Shown in pieces: positions 37,680 to 46,915 of a DNA stretch of 64,000 bases. Numbering within the stretch: position 1 is the stretch's first letter; the number at the start of each line of letters is the position of its first letter. Source of the stretch: Enterobacterales bacterium. GTDB taxonomy: Bacteria; Pseudomonadota; Gammaproteobacteria; Enterobacterales; Enterobacteriaceae. The stretch is from positions 1 to 64,000 of the forward strand of contig JAATFO010000088.1 of assembly GCA_015655145.1 (NCBI GenBank). The letters are read 5' to 3'. Under the pieces are notes generated by a model. It worked only from the letters and a program-made list of their open reading frames with translations. It did not search any database and was not told the origin of the DNA. The position numbers were made by a program, and so were the translations under genes.

Positions 37680-38348
37680 ATGTTAATAGGGCGTAATATC
37701 CTGCTGGCAAGCATTGTCACCGCGGGTTTCATGCTCACCGCTTGTGTGGCAAAAGTTGCCGATAAGCAACAATATTCTGGTTTTCTCCCCGATTATACCA
37801 AGCTTCATGCCAGTAAATCGGCCTCCGGGCATCCGGTATTACGCTGGGTTGCAGCGGATTATCAGCCAGCGAAATACCACGGTATTTTGTCTACCCCGGT
37901 AGTCTATTATCCGACGGCGAAACCAAACGTGCGAATTAGCCAGCAAACACTGGAGCGTGTTCGTAGCTATACCGATCAACAACTAAAAACCGCCGTATCC
38001 CGACATTCCCCACTGGTGACCCGCGCTGTACCTGGAACGTTGATTCTGAAAACGGCAATTACCGCGGTAACGGCAGAAAATGAAGGGGTGAAATTTTATG
38101 AAGTGGTGCCAGTAGCCGCGGTGATTGCCAGTACCATGGCGGCATCGGGCCACCGTACCCAGAACAGTGTTTTGTTTCTTGAAGCACAGTTGATTGACGC
38201 GCAAACCGGCAAGACGGTTGTCGAAGTGGTACGTAAAGGGTTTGGTAAAAATGTGGCAAATAGCAGTACGCCAGTGACATTTGCCGATCTGCAGCCCGCC
38301 ATTGATGAAATGATCAATGATGTGGTTAATTTTTCGGTGAATGAATAA
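37680..38348 (+). CDS. DUF3313 family lipoprotein
   Basis: Predicted lipoprotein of 222 residues. The start was chosen at the ATG after AGAGGAAC; an in-frame ATG 12 codons earlier lacks a ribosome site. The signal peptide ends with lipobox LTAC (Cys22). The residue after Cys is Val, not Asp, so outer-membrane sorting is expected. The mature part reads YSGFLPDYTKL, then VEVVRKGFGK, features of the DUF3313 family, whose role is unknown. It is monocistronic, between ybgE and sdaC, with a perfect hairpin at 38414-38440 in the convergent gap. Confidence 0.85.
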   Translation: MLIGRNILLASIVTAGFMLTACVAKVADKQQYSGFLPDYTKLHASKSASGHPVLRWVAADYQPAKYHGILSTPVVYYPTAKPNVRISQQTLERVRSYTDQQLKTAVSRHSPLVTRAVPGTLILKTAITAVTAENEGVKFYEVVPVAAVIASTMAASGHRTQNSVLFLEAQLIDAQTGKTVVEVVRKGFGKNVANSSTPVTFADLQPAIDEMINDVVNFSVNE

Positions 38349-38413
38349 AAATTGTAGATAATACAGCGGGAACGGGCCGGGGGCCGCCTTTTCGCGTATC
38401 AACAGAAACACGA

Positions 38414-38440
38414 CCGCATTATCGTCTGTGGATAATGCGG
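38414..38440. terminator. Hairpin between convergent lipoprotein gene and sdaC
   Basis: Perfect 10-bp stem CCGCATTATC / GATAATGCGG with a 7-nt loop. There is no T tract, so termination strength is uncertain. Confidence 0.5.
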
Positions 38441-38468
38441 CGTGCAAAGTGTGTTCGGGTATTGGCTG

Positions 38469-39752
38469 TTATCCAAACAGTGAGAACAAAATGGCTGAAA
38501 TTGCAATCAGGCCAATCAGGAGTACGAACACATTGCTGGCCGCCCCGCTGTATTTACGCATTGCCGGAACTTTATGGATGGCATACATCGGCATGAGAAA
38601 CAATAGTGAGGCAATAATCGGCCCACCAAGCGTTTCAATCATACCGAGAATGCTTGGGTTCCAGCTTGCCACAATCCAGGTGGTTATCAACATAAACAAT
38701 GAGCAAAAGCGATTCAGTGCTTTCTCACCGATTTGTTTACCGCGACTCCGTAGTGACTTAATCACCAGACCGTTAAGCCCTTCACTGGCGCCGAGATAAT
38801 GACCAAGAAAGGATTTAGTGATGGCGACAATGGCGATCATCGGTGCCAGCCAGACCATCATCGGGGTATCAAAGTGATTGGCCAGATAGGATAAAATCGA
38901 AATGTTTTGCGTTTTCGCTTCCGCCATATTTTGCGGCGAGAGACTGAGGGCGCAACTGAACACAAAAAACATCACGGTGATGACCATCATCACGTGGCTG
39001 TATGCCAGAATGCGTGAGCATTTTTGCTCTGCATTGTCACCATATTCTTCACGTTTTGCTACGGCAAAAGCGGAAATAATGGGGGAATGATTGAAGGAAA
39101 AAACCATGACTGGAATAGCCAGCCACACGGTCATCAGTAGGTTATTACCACTGCCGTCAAAGCTTACAGACTGAAAGATTTCAGTACTCCAGTGCGGAAT
39201 CAACCATAGTGCCAGTAGCATCAAAATCGCCACGAAAGGGAACACCAGCACACTCATGGTTTTTACGATGATCTCTTTACCAAATCGCACAATCATCATC
39301 AAACCAACGATCAGCAGCAGTGCCAACAGTGCACGTGGTGGTGCCTGTAAATGGAGCTGGTGAGTGATAAAACTCTCAACCGTGTTGGTGATTGCCACGC
39401 TGTAAACCAGCAAGATGGGGTAAATCGCAAAGAAATAGAGCAGGGTGATCAGCTTACCGGCGCCAACGCCAAAATGCTGTTCCACAACCTCGGTGATATC
39501 GTCACCTGGATTGCGTCCGGAAAGAACAAAACGGCATAATCCACGGTGGGCAAAAAAAGTCATGGGGAAGGCAAGAAACGCCATAATAAGTAGAGGAATC
39601 AGTCCGCCAATACCGGCATTGATCGGTAAAAACAGCACGCCAGCGCCAATTGCCGTGCCATACAATCCAAGCATCCACAGGGTATCCGTTTTACGCCATG
39701 TTGCCTGTGTGTCTCCCCCGGTAAGAACTGTCGCCTGAGATGTGTCCATCAT
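38469..39752 (-). CDS. sdaC: Serine/proton symporter SdaC
   Basis: Inner-membrane serine transporter of the HAAAP family (11 helices). It has 427 residues (E. coli SdaC 429) and aligns throughout: WRKTDTLWMLGLYGTAIGAGVLFLPI at the start, then VFSFNHSPIISAF near 215 and KSFLGHYLGA near 315. The sequence is closer to SdaC than to TdcC. In E. coli sdaC sits with sdaB at a distant locus; here no serine deaminase gene follows, so the gene is displaced or duplicated. It is monocistronic on the minus strand. Confidence 0.93.
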   Translation of the reverse strand: MMDTSQATVLTGGDTQATWRKTDTLWMLGLYGTAIGAGVLFLPINAGIGGLIPLLIMAFLAFPMTFFAHRGLCRFVLSGRNPGDDITEVVEQHFGVGAGKLITLLYFFAIYPILLVYSVAITNTVESFITHQLHLQAPPRALLALLLIVGLMMIVRFGKEIIVKTMSVLVFPFVAILMLLALWLIPHWSTEIFQSVSFDGSGNNLLMTVWLAIPVMVFSFNHSPIISAFAVAKREEYGDNAEQKCSRILAYSHVMMVITVMFFVFSCALSLSPQNMAEAKTQNISILSYLANHFDTPMMVWLAPMIAIVAITKSFLGHYLGASEGLNGLVIKSLRSRGKQIGEKALNRFCSLFMLITTWIVASWNPSILGMIETLGGPIIASLLFLMPMYAIHKVPAMRKYSGAASNVFVLLIGLIAISAILFSLFG

Positions 39753-39919
39753 CTTTCTCCATTAGCCATCGATCCATTGACATGCAATATACCTTTATCT
39801 TCCTGCTTACAGAAGTGTCGGCGGGGCGTATCAGCCGGATCATTGACCTGAATCAGTGCAGCGGTGTGCAGTGGGAATCATTCTCTTCTTGCCGTTCGAT
39901 GAACGCGGGGATTTAGCCA

Positions 39920-39950
39920 TAAAAAAACCCGCTAATCAGCGATTAACGGG
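39920..39950 (-). terminator. Rho-independent terminator of ybjL
   Basis: On the minus strand CCCGTTAATCG, a short loop and CGATTAGCGGG-type pairing, followed by seven Ts. It lies about 90 bp past the ybjL stop. The rest of 39753-40038 holds no gene and includes the sdaC promoter side. Confidence 0.85.
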
Positions 39951-40038
39951 CTCCTCAATTTGGGGAATTCAAAGAAAAGCAGTGGCATTAATTATGACTG
40001 CGTTACTGGATAAAAGTTCTGCAAAATGGTTAAATTTT

Positions 40039-41727
40039 TTATCCACCCACCATCGGCCAGACAATCACAATTAGCGTTCCTGCCAGCGTCAGTAATACAT
40101 TGGCAATTGCGTAAGTGCCTGCATAGCCAAGGGCTGGAATGTTACTGCGCGCCGTATCGCTGATGATTTCCATCGCCGGGGCACAAGTGCGTGCGCCCAT
40201 AATAGCACCAAACAGCAAAGCGCGATTCATGCGCAAGACATAAGCGCCAAAGAGATAACAGAGTACCACCGGCAATAAACTGACCACCAGCCCGCATAAC
40301 AACATTTGTATGCCGATTTCACCGAGGCCGAGTGTCATGCCATTTCCGGCGCTAAGCCCGACACCGGCCATAAATACCATGAGCCCGAATTCTTTCACCA
40401 TCGTCAGCGCCCCCTGTGGAATATAACCAAAGGTGGGATGATTAGCCCGCAAGAAACCGAGCATGATCCCGGCAAATAGCAGGCCCGCCGCATTACCGAT
40501 GCCAAAACTGAAATTGCTAAACTGGAAAGTGACCATCCCGATCATCAAGCCAGTAATGAAGAAAGCGCAAAAAGCGAGCAGGTCGGTCATTTGGCTGTGA
40601 ATAGAAATAAAGCCGATACGGTCCGCCACACTTTTTACCCGACGCGCTTCGCCACTGACCTGTAATACGTCACCTTTGTTTAACATGATGCTGTCATCAA
40701 GCGGCATTTCAATCTGGCTGCGAATCACCCGGTTGAGGAAACAACCGTGATCGGTCAGGTTAAGCTGTCGCAGCCGCTTGTTAACCGCATTGCTGTTTTT
40801 TACCACAATTTCTTCAGTGACAATGCGCATATCGAGCAAGTCACGATCAAACACCTCTTTGCCATTACGAAAGCTGGGATCCAGACGAGAGTGCGCATCC
40901 GGATAACCGACCAGCGAAATCTCATCACCCACTTGCACTACGGCGTCCCCATCAGGACTGGCAAGAATACCGTTACGGCGAATACGTTCAATGTAGCAAC
41001 CCGTTTGGCGATAAATGCCCAGTTCGCGCAGATTTTTTCCGTCAGCCCAGGACACCAGTTCCGGCCCGACACGATAAGCCCGGATCACCGGTAAATAGAC
41101 TTTGCGCTGGCTACTGGGGTCAAGGCCCCGCTCGCGGGCGATTTGTTGCGCGCAGGTGGGTAAATCCTGATGTTGAAGTTTAGGCAGGTAACGGGCGCCA
41201 AAGATCAAACTCACCAGGCCGACCAGATAAGTCAGTGCATAGCCAAGGCTGAGGTGATCTTGCATTCGGCTGAGTGTTTGGCTGTCCGGGATGGTTTGAC
41301 GCAGCGTGTCGCCTGCGGCGACCAGCACCGGGGTAGATGTCATTGACCCCGCCAGCATTCCGGCCGTCAGGCCAATGTTCCAGTCAAACAGGCGTGAAAA
41401 TCCCAGCGCCAGTAGCAGGGCACTGACAACCATGACAATAGCCAGCATCAGGTAATTTTTGCCATCGCGAAAGAAAATAGAAAAAAAGTTGGGCCCGGCT
41501 TCCACGCCAACACAAAAAATAAATAACATGAAGCCAAGATTGAGTGCATCGCTATTTATGGTGAAATGATGTTGTCCTAACAACAATGAAACCACCAAAA
41601 CACCAATTGAATTACCGAGTTGCACTGAACCTAAACGTAATTTACCCAGGCAAAGACCTAAAGTCAGTACAACAAATAATAACAGAATATGATTTACACT
41701 TAACAAATCTGCGATGTTTATATTCAC
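40039..41727 (-). CDS. ybjL: YbjL, AspT/YidE/YbjL-type putative antiporter
   Basis: Inner-membrane protein of 562 residues (E. coli 561) with the aspartate:alanine-exchanger fold: a five-helix repeat at each end and two cytoplasmic RCK_C (TrkA-C) domains at about 200-370. Conserved [15 protein letters not shown] near 130 and [16 protein letters not shown] near 520 are the matching repeat motifs. The substrate is unknown in E. coli. It diverges from ybjM, as in E. coli. Confidence 0.95.
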   Translation of the reverse strand: MNINIADLLSVNHILLLFVVLTLGLCLGKLRLGSVQLGNSIGVLVVSLLLGQHHFTINSDALNLGFMLFIFCVGVEAGPNFFSIFFRDGKNYLMLAIVMVVSALLLALGFSRLFDWNIGLTAGMLAGSMTSTPVLVAAGDTLRQTIPDSQTLSRMQDHLSLGYALTYLVGLVSLIFGARYLPKLQHQDLPTCAQQIARERGLDPSSQRKVYLPVIRAYRVGPELVSWADGKNLRELGIYRQTGCYIERIRRNGILASPDGDAVVQVGDEISLVGYPDAHSRLDPSFRNGKEVFDRDLLDMRIVTEEIVVKNSNAVNKRLRQLNLTDHGCFLNRVIRSQIEMPLDDSIMLNKGDVLQVSGEARRVKSVADRIGFISIHSQMTDLLAFCAFFITGLMIGMVTFQFSNFSFGIGNAAGLLFAGIMLGFLRANHPTFGYIPQGALTMVKEFGLMVFMAGVGLSAGNGMTLGLGEIGIQMLLCGLVVSLLPVVLCYLFGAYVLRMNRALLFGAIMGARTCAPAMEIISDTARSNIPALGYAGTYAIANVLLTLAGTLIVIVWPMVGG

Positions 41728-42016
41728 GGGTTAACTTCTTGTTTACAAGTAACATGTTGAAGAATAGAGGGTTGTGAACTAACGTTTATTGCCATGAGGA
41801 TAAAGGGGCAGAACTCGAGTCGGTCCATCGCCATGGTTCTCAAAGGGAGAAATAAATGCTGCCGCTATCTTAGACATTAATTGATGGCGCAGCCAGTAAA
41901 AAGCCGCTGCATTTCGTGAATTTTTTATTCTCTCCTGGTTTATCTTCATTCTGTTTAATTACCTGAAAGTGTTGTGTTTCACCGGCAATGCTATTTGACA
42001 TAACCGAGGGAAAACG
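41728..42016. other. Divergent ybjL/ybjM spacer
   Basis: 289 bp, AT-rich at both ends, no gene. Likely promoters for both neighbours; no regulator site assigned. Confidence 0.4.
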
Positions 42017-42388
42017 ATGTTGCTGCATGGCGTCCGCAGGCCTGGTATTATCATTTGCGTGGTCCTTTATTGCCTCGTTTTTGTTATTACGCATCATGGC
42101 GTGACAATTCAGAATGATGATCGCCCTTTGGATCAGCCAGGGTTACTCCTGTTTATGGTCCCGGGAATGATTATTGCATTGGCGAATCGTGAAGCACCGC
42201 TTAGTGTAGCGTTATTGGGGGCTCTTATGGCAACACCGTTATGTCTGGTATCGCTACATACACATTTTTCCGCCGATATGGAGATATGGCAAGAACTGGC
42301 ATGGCTGACCAGCGCCATTTTCTGGTGTGGTTCCGGGGCGCTATTTGTCATGTTTGGTCGCAAAATGTTTCGCTCAAACCCATGGTAG
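42017..42388 (+). CDS. ybjM: YbjM, small inner-membrane protein
   Basis: A 123-residue membrane protein with four hydrophobic stretches; E. coli YbjM has 125. The clearest family match is the C-terminal segment WQELAWLTSAIFWCGSGAL near 90-110. A GAGGGAAA ribosome site precedes the ATG. Function unknown. In E. coli grxA and ybjC separate it from nfsA; here only 120 bp remain. Confidence 0.85.
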   Translation: MLLHGVRRPGIIICVVLYCLVFVITHHGVTIQNDDRPLDQPGLLLFMVPGMIIALANREAPLSVALLGALMATPLCLVSLHTHFSADMEIWQELAWLTSAIFWCGSGALFVMFGRKMFRSNPW

Positions 42389-42423
42389 GACGGGCTATAC
42401 AAACAAAAGATGATTACACTTTA

Positions 42424-42525
42424 ATGTCGTTAGCCTGCAGGCGGTGGCGGGCCGTTCCGATTTATGTCGCCTCGCATGGCTCATCCTCTACCCGATTCGG
42501 AGATACCCGTGACGCCGACCATTGA
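42424..42525 (+). pseudogene. ybjC: Possible 3' remnant of ybjC overlapping nfsA
   Basis: A 33-codon open stretch ends ...GDTRDADH and stops 17 bases inside nfsA. E. coli ybjC ends ...EKDNDANH with exactly the same overlap of its final codons with the nfsA start. The preceding residues (RRWRAVPIYVASHG) resemble the basic tail of YbjC only loosely, and the membrane part of YbjC is missing. The conserved overlap could equally be forced by nfsA itself. Confidence 0.3.
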
Positions 42526-43237
42526 TCTTCTACGTGCCCATCGTTCAATTCGTGCCTTTACTGATCAAGCGATTTCGGCTAGCCAACGTGAAGCGATTAT
42601 CGCTGCCGCACAGTCCGCTTCCAGCTCCAGCTTTCTACAATGTTCTTCCATTATTCGTATCACTGACAGATCAGTGCGCGAAACGTTGGTGACATTCAGC
42701 GGCGAGCAAAAATATGTTGCTGAGGCCGCCGAATTTTGGGTGTTCTGTGCGGATTTTAATCGCCATCTGCAGATTTGCCCTGATGCCCATCTCGGTATGG
42801 CGGAACAACTGTTGCTGGGCTGTATTGATACTGCACTGATGGCGCAAAATGCCATGATAGCCGCGGAGTCATTAGGACTCGGTGGCGTCTATATTGGCGG
42901 TATTCGCAATCATATTGAGCCTGTGGCCGTCTTGTTGGCTCTGCCTCAATACACATTGCCCTTGTTCGGTTTATGCCTTGGCTGGCCGGATCAACAGCCG
43001 GATCTGAAACCGCGTATGCCAGCGCAGATGATGGTACATGAAAACCAGTATCAGCCTGTTGATGCTGACATACTGGCAAATTACGATAACCAGCTTGCCG
43101 ATTATTACCAGAAACGGAGTCCCCGCCGCCAGCAAGGTAACGTGCGCTGGAGCGACCATATACGACAGATTATGTTGAGGGAAACCCGTCCATTTATTCT
43201 TGATTTCCTGCATAAGCAAGGCTGGGTGACACGTTAA
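42509..43237 (+). CDS. nfsA: Oxygen-insensitive NADPH nitroreductase NfsA
   Basis: FMN flavoprotein that reduces nitroaromatics and quinones by two electrons using NADPH. The start is GTG at 42509 (VTPTIDLLRAHRSIR), with GGAG six bases upstream. This gives 242 residues (E. coli 240); the earlier in-frame ATGs add a tail unlike the family. FMN-binding HRSIR near 11, SSSSFLQCSS near 39 and SLGLGGVYIGG near 128 are intact. In E. coli it is in the SoxRS regulon with ybjC and rimK; here both neighbours are damaged. Confidence 0.95.
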   Translation: MTPTIDLLRAHRSIRAFTDQAISASQREAIIAAAQSASSSSFLQCSSIIRITDRSVRETLVTFSGEQKYVAEAAEFWVFCADFNRHLQICPDAHLGMAEQLLLGCIDTALMAQNAMIAAESLGLGGVYIGGIRNHIEPVAVLLALPQYTLPLFGLCLGWPDQQPDLKPRMPAQMMVHENQYQPVDADILANYDNQLADYYQKRSPRRQQGNVRWSDHIRQIMLRETRPFILDFLHKQGWVTR

Positions 43238-43240
43238 CAA

Positions 43241-43466
43241 GGGGGAGAATCATCGATTTTAGCGCAAGCGTGACGGCGCAATATTCATTGACGGCCGATT
43301 AGCGACAACGTGACGCGCATCGATATTTAACCTGGCTGGTATGGCCTCTTAATAATGGATACGGGTGCTGGAAGGGATTGAAAAAACACCGGGTTTTAAC
43401 CACGTCGCGCTGATTATTAATTGGGTTAACTCTCCAGGATAACCAGGCGTCTGTCTGAAAACCGCG
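43241..43466 (+). pseudogene. rimK: Degraded rimK (C-terminal relic)
   Basis: RimK adds glutamates to ribosomal protein S6. Between nfsA and ybjN, its E. coli location, a ribosome site (GGGGGAG) survives at 43241. From 43261 pieces of the RimK C-terminus can be read in three frames: SASVTAQ (E. coli VASITPQ), then a frame with VTRIDI and, after an in-frame stop, GLLIMD (E. coli VAGVDI and GPLVME), then VLEGIEKTPG, another stop and CLKT (E. coli GLEGIEKTTG and CLKT). About the first two thirds of the gene is deleted. The relic cannot make an active ATP-grasp ligase. Confidence 0.82.
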
Positions 43467-43560
43467 ATTGATTATCATATTTCTGCCGCAATCATGGTGT
43501 TCAGACGTTTTTTTCCGTAAGCTAGTGCGCTTATTTGAATGCGGCATGAGGCAGTAGGAT

Positions 43561-44040
43561 ATGGATTCACTCGTCGTTCCAGATATAGACGTATTACGAC
43601 GTTGGCTGGATCAGCAAAGTATTACCTGGTTTGAATGCGACTCCTGTCAGGCGTTGCATTTGCCTCATATGCAAAATTTTGATGGTGTTTTCGATGCCAA
43701 ACTTGATCTGGTCGATGACGTCATTCTGTTTTCAGCGCTGGCGGAAGTTAAACCCTCCGCGTTAATTTCTGTACTGGGTGATTTATCACAGATTAATGCC
43801 AGCTCATTAACGGTAAAAGCTTTTCTCGATATTCAGGATGACAACCTGCCGAAGCTGATTGTTTGTCAGTCGATTGCGACCAGTGCTGGCTTGACGTACG
43901 GTCAGTTTGCCCATTTTATGAAGCAAAGCGAGGAGCAAATTTCCATGGTCATCATGGAGGCGTTTGCCAACAATTTGTTAATGATAGGTGAAGAGGATGA
44001 CCGCATGGTGGCAGGATCTCGCCAGACAATGTTGCACTGA
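43561..44040 (+). CDS. ybjN: YbjN family protein
   Basis: A 159-residue cytoplasmic protein of the YbjN family, which adopts a type III secretion chaperone-like fold. In E. coli it affects motility, stress and envelope phenotypes, but no biochemical role is fixed. The block LPHMQNFDGVFDAKLDLVDD (near 38-57) and the KQSEEQISMVIMEA segment (near 121-134) match E. coli. It is the first intact gene after the rimK relic. ATG preceded by AGTAGGAT. Confidence 0.92.
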   Translation: MDSLVVPDIDVLRRWLDQQSITWFECDSCQALHLPHMQNFDGVFDAKLDLVDDVILFSALAEVKPSALISVLGDLSQINASSLTVKAFLDIQDDNLPKLIVCQSIATSAGLTYGQFAHFMKQSEEQISMVIMEAFANNLLMIGEEDDRMVAGSRQTMLH

Positions 44041-44541
44041 AAAAATAACTGCCTATTTTTTCGGCACTTTTTATATTCATCCTGCCATTTTTTATTCTGC
44101 ATATCGCCCTCGGTTGCCAGATATTCCTCGCGCTTTATGCCATATTGGACCTATCTCAGCGCAGAAAAATGCATAAAAAGTCGATAAAAGGCGTTTTTTA
44201 AACCTGGGTCTGGCCTGAGCCTTTCAGGGCGGCTATGCTGACGGGGCCGTTTATAGCGTGCAACTTCGACGCGGAGATATCGTTTTTTTTGATGCGGATG
44301 ATGTCCCGGCAGTCTATGTTCACCGGCTTTACTGACGTGAGCCAGCGTAGCGGGATTTGGCTGCTTGCTATCTGGCCGTCTCGCGAAATTTATGGGGTAT
44401 AGGTTTTTACTATTAAACCTGTGACGAATAATAATTCATTGTGTGTCTGTTATTGAACACCGTCAGGTCAGTGAATTGCGCTAAGTAATGCTCTGGTTCT
44501 GCATCGTGGTAATTGACCGGCAATTCTGGAGGAAGGAAGAC
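44041..44541. other. ybjN-potF intergenic region
   Basis: 500 bp. It starts with a GAAAAAATA / TATTTTTTC hairpin just after ybjN, a possible terminator. From 44219 to 44335 there is a 38-codon open stretch without a start codon at its head (GGYADGAVYSVQL, then GDIVFFDADD) that looks like protein but is not recognised. An ATG frame (44235-44402, 55 codons) overlaps it out of phase and looks less protein-like. The last 100 bp carry the potF promoter side and a strong ribosome site. Confidence 0.45.
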
Positions 44542-45651
44542 ATGTTCAGCCAACGTAAGAAATGGTTGTCAGGTGTGATCGCGGGTGCGCTGATGGCAGT
44601 TTCAACTGGCACCATCGCGGAGCAAAAGACGCTGCACGTTTATAACTGGTCAGACTATATCTCACCGGATACCGTGCCAAATTTTGAAAAGAAAACTGGC
44701 ATCAAAGTGGTCTATGATGTTTTTGACTCCAATGAGGTCCTGGAAGGAAAATTAATGGCGGGCAGCACCGGCTATGATGTGGTGGTGCCATCTTCCAGTT
44801 TCCTTGCTCGCCAGTTGCAATCCGGGGTATTTCAGCCACTTGATAAGAGTAAATTACCCAACTACAAAAATCTGGATCCGGCATTGCTGAAAAAACTGGA
44901 ACAACATGACCCCGGGAATCAATATGCGATTCCTTACCTGTGGGCAACCACCGGGATCGGGTACAATGTTGATAAAGTGAAGGCGGCATTGGGCAAAGAT
45001 GCGCCAGTAAACAGTTGGGATCTGGTATTGAAACCCGAAAATCTGGCAAAATTAAAAAGCTGCGGTGTTTCATTCCTTGATGCGCCGGAAGAGATTTTTG
45101 CGACTGTGCTCAATTACCTTGGCAAAGATCCCAACAGTAGCGAGGCGCAAGATTACTCAGGTGCGGCCACTGATTTATTGCTGAAACTGCGGCCAAGTAT
45201 TCGTTACTTCCATTCTTCGCAATATATCAATGATCTGGCTAATGGCAACACCTGTGTAGCGATTGGTTGGGCAGGTGATGTCTTGCAGGCAAAAAACCGG
45301 GCGGCTGAAGCAAAAAATGGCGTGAATATTGCCTACAGCATTCCAAAAGAAGGAGCGCTGGCCTTCTTTGATATGATGGCGATCCCCAAAGATGCAAAAA
45401 ATGTCGATGAAGCTTATCAGTTCCTTAACGAAATCATGGAACCGAAAGTGATTGCTGATATCTCCAATAAGATGTTTTATGCCAATGGTAATAAAGCCTC
45501 TTTAGCCCTGGTTGATGAAAATATTCGTAACAACCCCGGTATTTTCCCGACGCCGGAAACCATGTCTAAGTTGTTTGTGTTGAAAGTTCAGGATCCGAAA
45601 CTGGATCGTGTCCGTACCCGGGCATGGACTAAAGTGAAAGGCGGTAAGTAA
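44542..45651 (+). CDS. potF: Putrescine-binding periplasmic protein PotF
   Basis: Captures putrescine for the PotFGHI ABC importer. The start is the ATG of MFSQRKKW with GGAGGAAGGAAG just before it; an upstream ATG adds 18 unrelated residues. The length is 369 residues (E. coli 370). A signal peptide ends near Ala26 (TIA|EQ). The mature protein has the polyamine-binding fold with YNWSDYI, the YDVVVPSS loop and WAGDVLQA lining the ligand site. It is separated from potG by a 120-bp gap with a strong hairpin, which may let the binding protein be made in excess. Confidence 0.96.
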   Translation: MFSQRKKWLSGVIAGALMAVSTGTIAEQKTLHVYNWSDYISPDTVPNFEKKTGIKVVYDVFDSNEVLEGKLMAGSTGYDVVVPSSSFLARQLQSGVFQPLDKSKLPNYKNLDPALLKKLEQHDPGNQYAIPYLWATTGIGYNVDKVKAALGKDAPVNSWDLVLKPENLAKLKSCGVSFLDAPEEIFATVLNYLGKDPNSSEAQDYSGAATDLLLKLRPSIRYFHSSQYINDLANGNTCVAIGWAGDVLQAKNRAAEAKNGVNIAYSIPKEGALAFFDMMAIPKDAKNVDEAYQFLNEIMEPKVIADISNKMFYANGNKASLALVDENIRNNPGIFPTPETMSKLFVLKVQDPKLDRVRTRAWTKVKGGK

Positions 45652-45694
45652 TTCGTTTGGCGCGAATTACCCCCCATTGAGTCATTGAGTTAAT

Positions 45695-45725
45695 GCAACA
45701 GAGGCGCTGTACTGGCCTCTGTTGC
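45695..45725 (+). repeat. Stem-loop between potF and potG
   Basis: Perfect 11-bp stem GCAACAGAGGC / GCCTCTGTTGC with a 9-nt loop. No T tract follows, so it is more likely an RNA-stabilising or processing hairpin than a terminator. Confidence 0.65.
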
Positions 45726-45765
45726 GTCATTTGTGCGCTGACAGAATGTGTAGCGCTGGAGATGA

Positions 45766-46905
45766 ATGGTCGTGAACGATGCAATTCCCCGTCCGCAAAA
45801 TAAATCCGCCAGGGCATTAACGCCATTGCTGGAAATCCGTAATCTGACCAAATCCTTTGAAGGGCAGCATGCTGTTGATGATGTCAGTCTGACCATCTAT
45901 AAAGGCGAGATTTTTGCCCTGTTGGGGGCTTCAGGTTGTGGTAAATCAACATTGCTGCGTATGCTGGCAGGGTTTGAGACGCCAACACATGGACAGATTG
46001 TGCTGGATGGTCAGGACCTGTCTCAGGTTCCGCCTTATCAGCGGCCGATCAATATGATGTTTCAGTCTTATGCGCTGTTTCCCCATATGAGTGTTGAGCA
46101 GAATATCGCCTTTGGTTTGAAGCAAGACAAACTGGCAAAAGGGGAGATTACCCAGCGTGTTGAAGAGATGCTGGCATTGGTGCATATGCAGGAATATGCC
46201 AAACGTAAGCCACATCAACTCTCTGGCGGCCAGCGCCAGCGTGTGGCACTGGCGCGTAGCCTGGCAAAACGACCAAAACTGTTGTTGTTAGATGAGCCGA
46301 TGGGGGCGCTGGATAAAAAGCTGCGTGATCGCATGCAGCTTGAAGTGGTCGATATTTTAGATCGGGTGGGCGCCACCTGTGTGATGGTCACGCACGACCA
46401 GGAAGAAGCGATGACCATGGCGGGCCGTATCGCTATCATGAACCGCGGGAAATTCGTGCAAATTGGTGAGCCCGAGGAAATCTATGAACATCCAACCAAC
46501 CGCTATAGCGCGGAGTTCATTGGCTCAGTCAATGTCTTTGAAGGCTTATTGCGCGAACGCCAGTCGGATGGTTTGGTGATCAGCAGCCCGGCACTGGTCC
46601 ATCCGCTGAAAGTGGATTCGGATGTTTCCGTGATGGATAATGTCCCCGTGTATATCGCGCTGCGCCCGGAAAAAGTGATGTTATGTGAAGAGATCCCGGC
46701 GGATGGGTGTAACTTCGCGGTGGGTGAGGTGGTGCATATTGCCTATCTTGGCGATTTATCGATTTATCATATCCGTTTACACAGCGGCCAGATGCTCAGT
46801 GCGCAACTGCAGAACGACCACCGTTTTCGCAAAGGAGCACCCACCTGGGGCGATGAGATCCGCCTCTGTTGGGAAACCGACAGCTGTGTGGTTTTGACGG
46901 TGTAG
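45766..46905 (+). CDS. potG: Putrescine ABC transporter ATPase PotG
   Basis: ATP-binding subunit that powers PotHI. It has 379 residues from this ATG; a GTG two codons later (VNDAIPRP) corresponds to the E. coli start and may be the real one. Walker A GASGCGKS is at 54-61, signature LSGGQRQR near 153, Walker B LLLLDEP near 175, and the H-loop MVTHDQEEA near 207. The C-terminal TOBE domain (PVYIALRPEKVML) is complete. It lies 10 bp before potH. Confidence 0.95.
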   Translation: MVVNDAIPRPQNKSARALTPLLEIRNLTKSFEGQHAVDDVSLTIYKGEIFALLGASGCGKSTLLRMLAGFETPTHGQIVLDGQDLSQVPPYQRPINMMFQSYALFPHMSVEQNIAFGLKQDKLAKGEITQRVEEMLALVHMQEYAKRKPHQLSGGQRQRVALARSLAKRPKLLLLDEPMGALDKKLRDRMQLEVVDILDRVGATCVMVTHDQEEAMTMAGRIAIMNRGKFVQIGEPEEIYEHPTNRYSAEFIGSVNVFEGLLRERQSDGLVISSPALVHPLKVDSDVSVMDNVPVYIALRPEKVMLCEEIPADGCNFAVGEVVHIAYLGDLSIYHIRLHSGQMLSAQLQNDHRFRKGAPTWGDEIRLCWETDSCVVLTV

Positions 46906-46915
46906 TGGAGGAATG

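Noticed and set aside
43902-44176. Short frames around the end of ybjN on both strands
   Set aside because: Low-complexity Tyr/Phe/Lys-rich translations driven by AT-rich DNA, no ribosome site and no similarity recognised.
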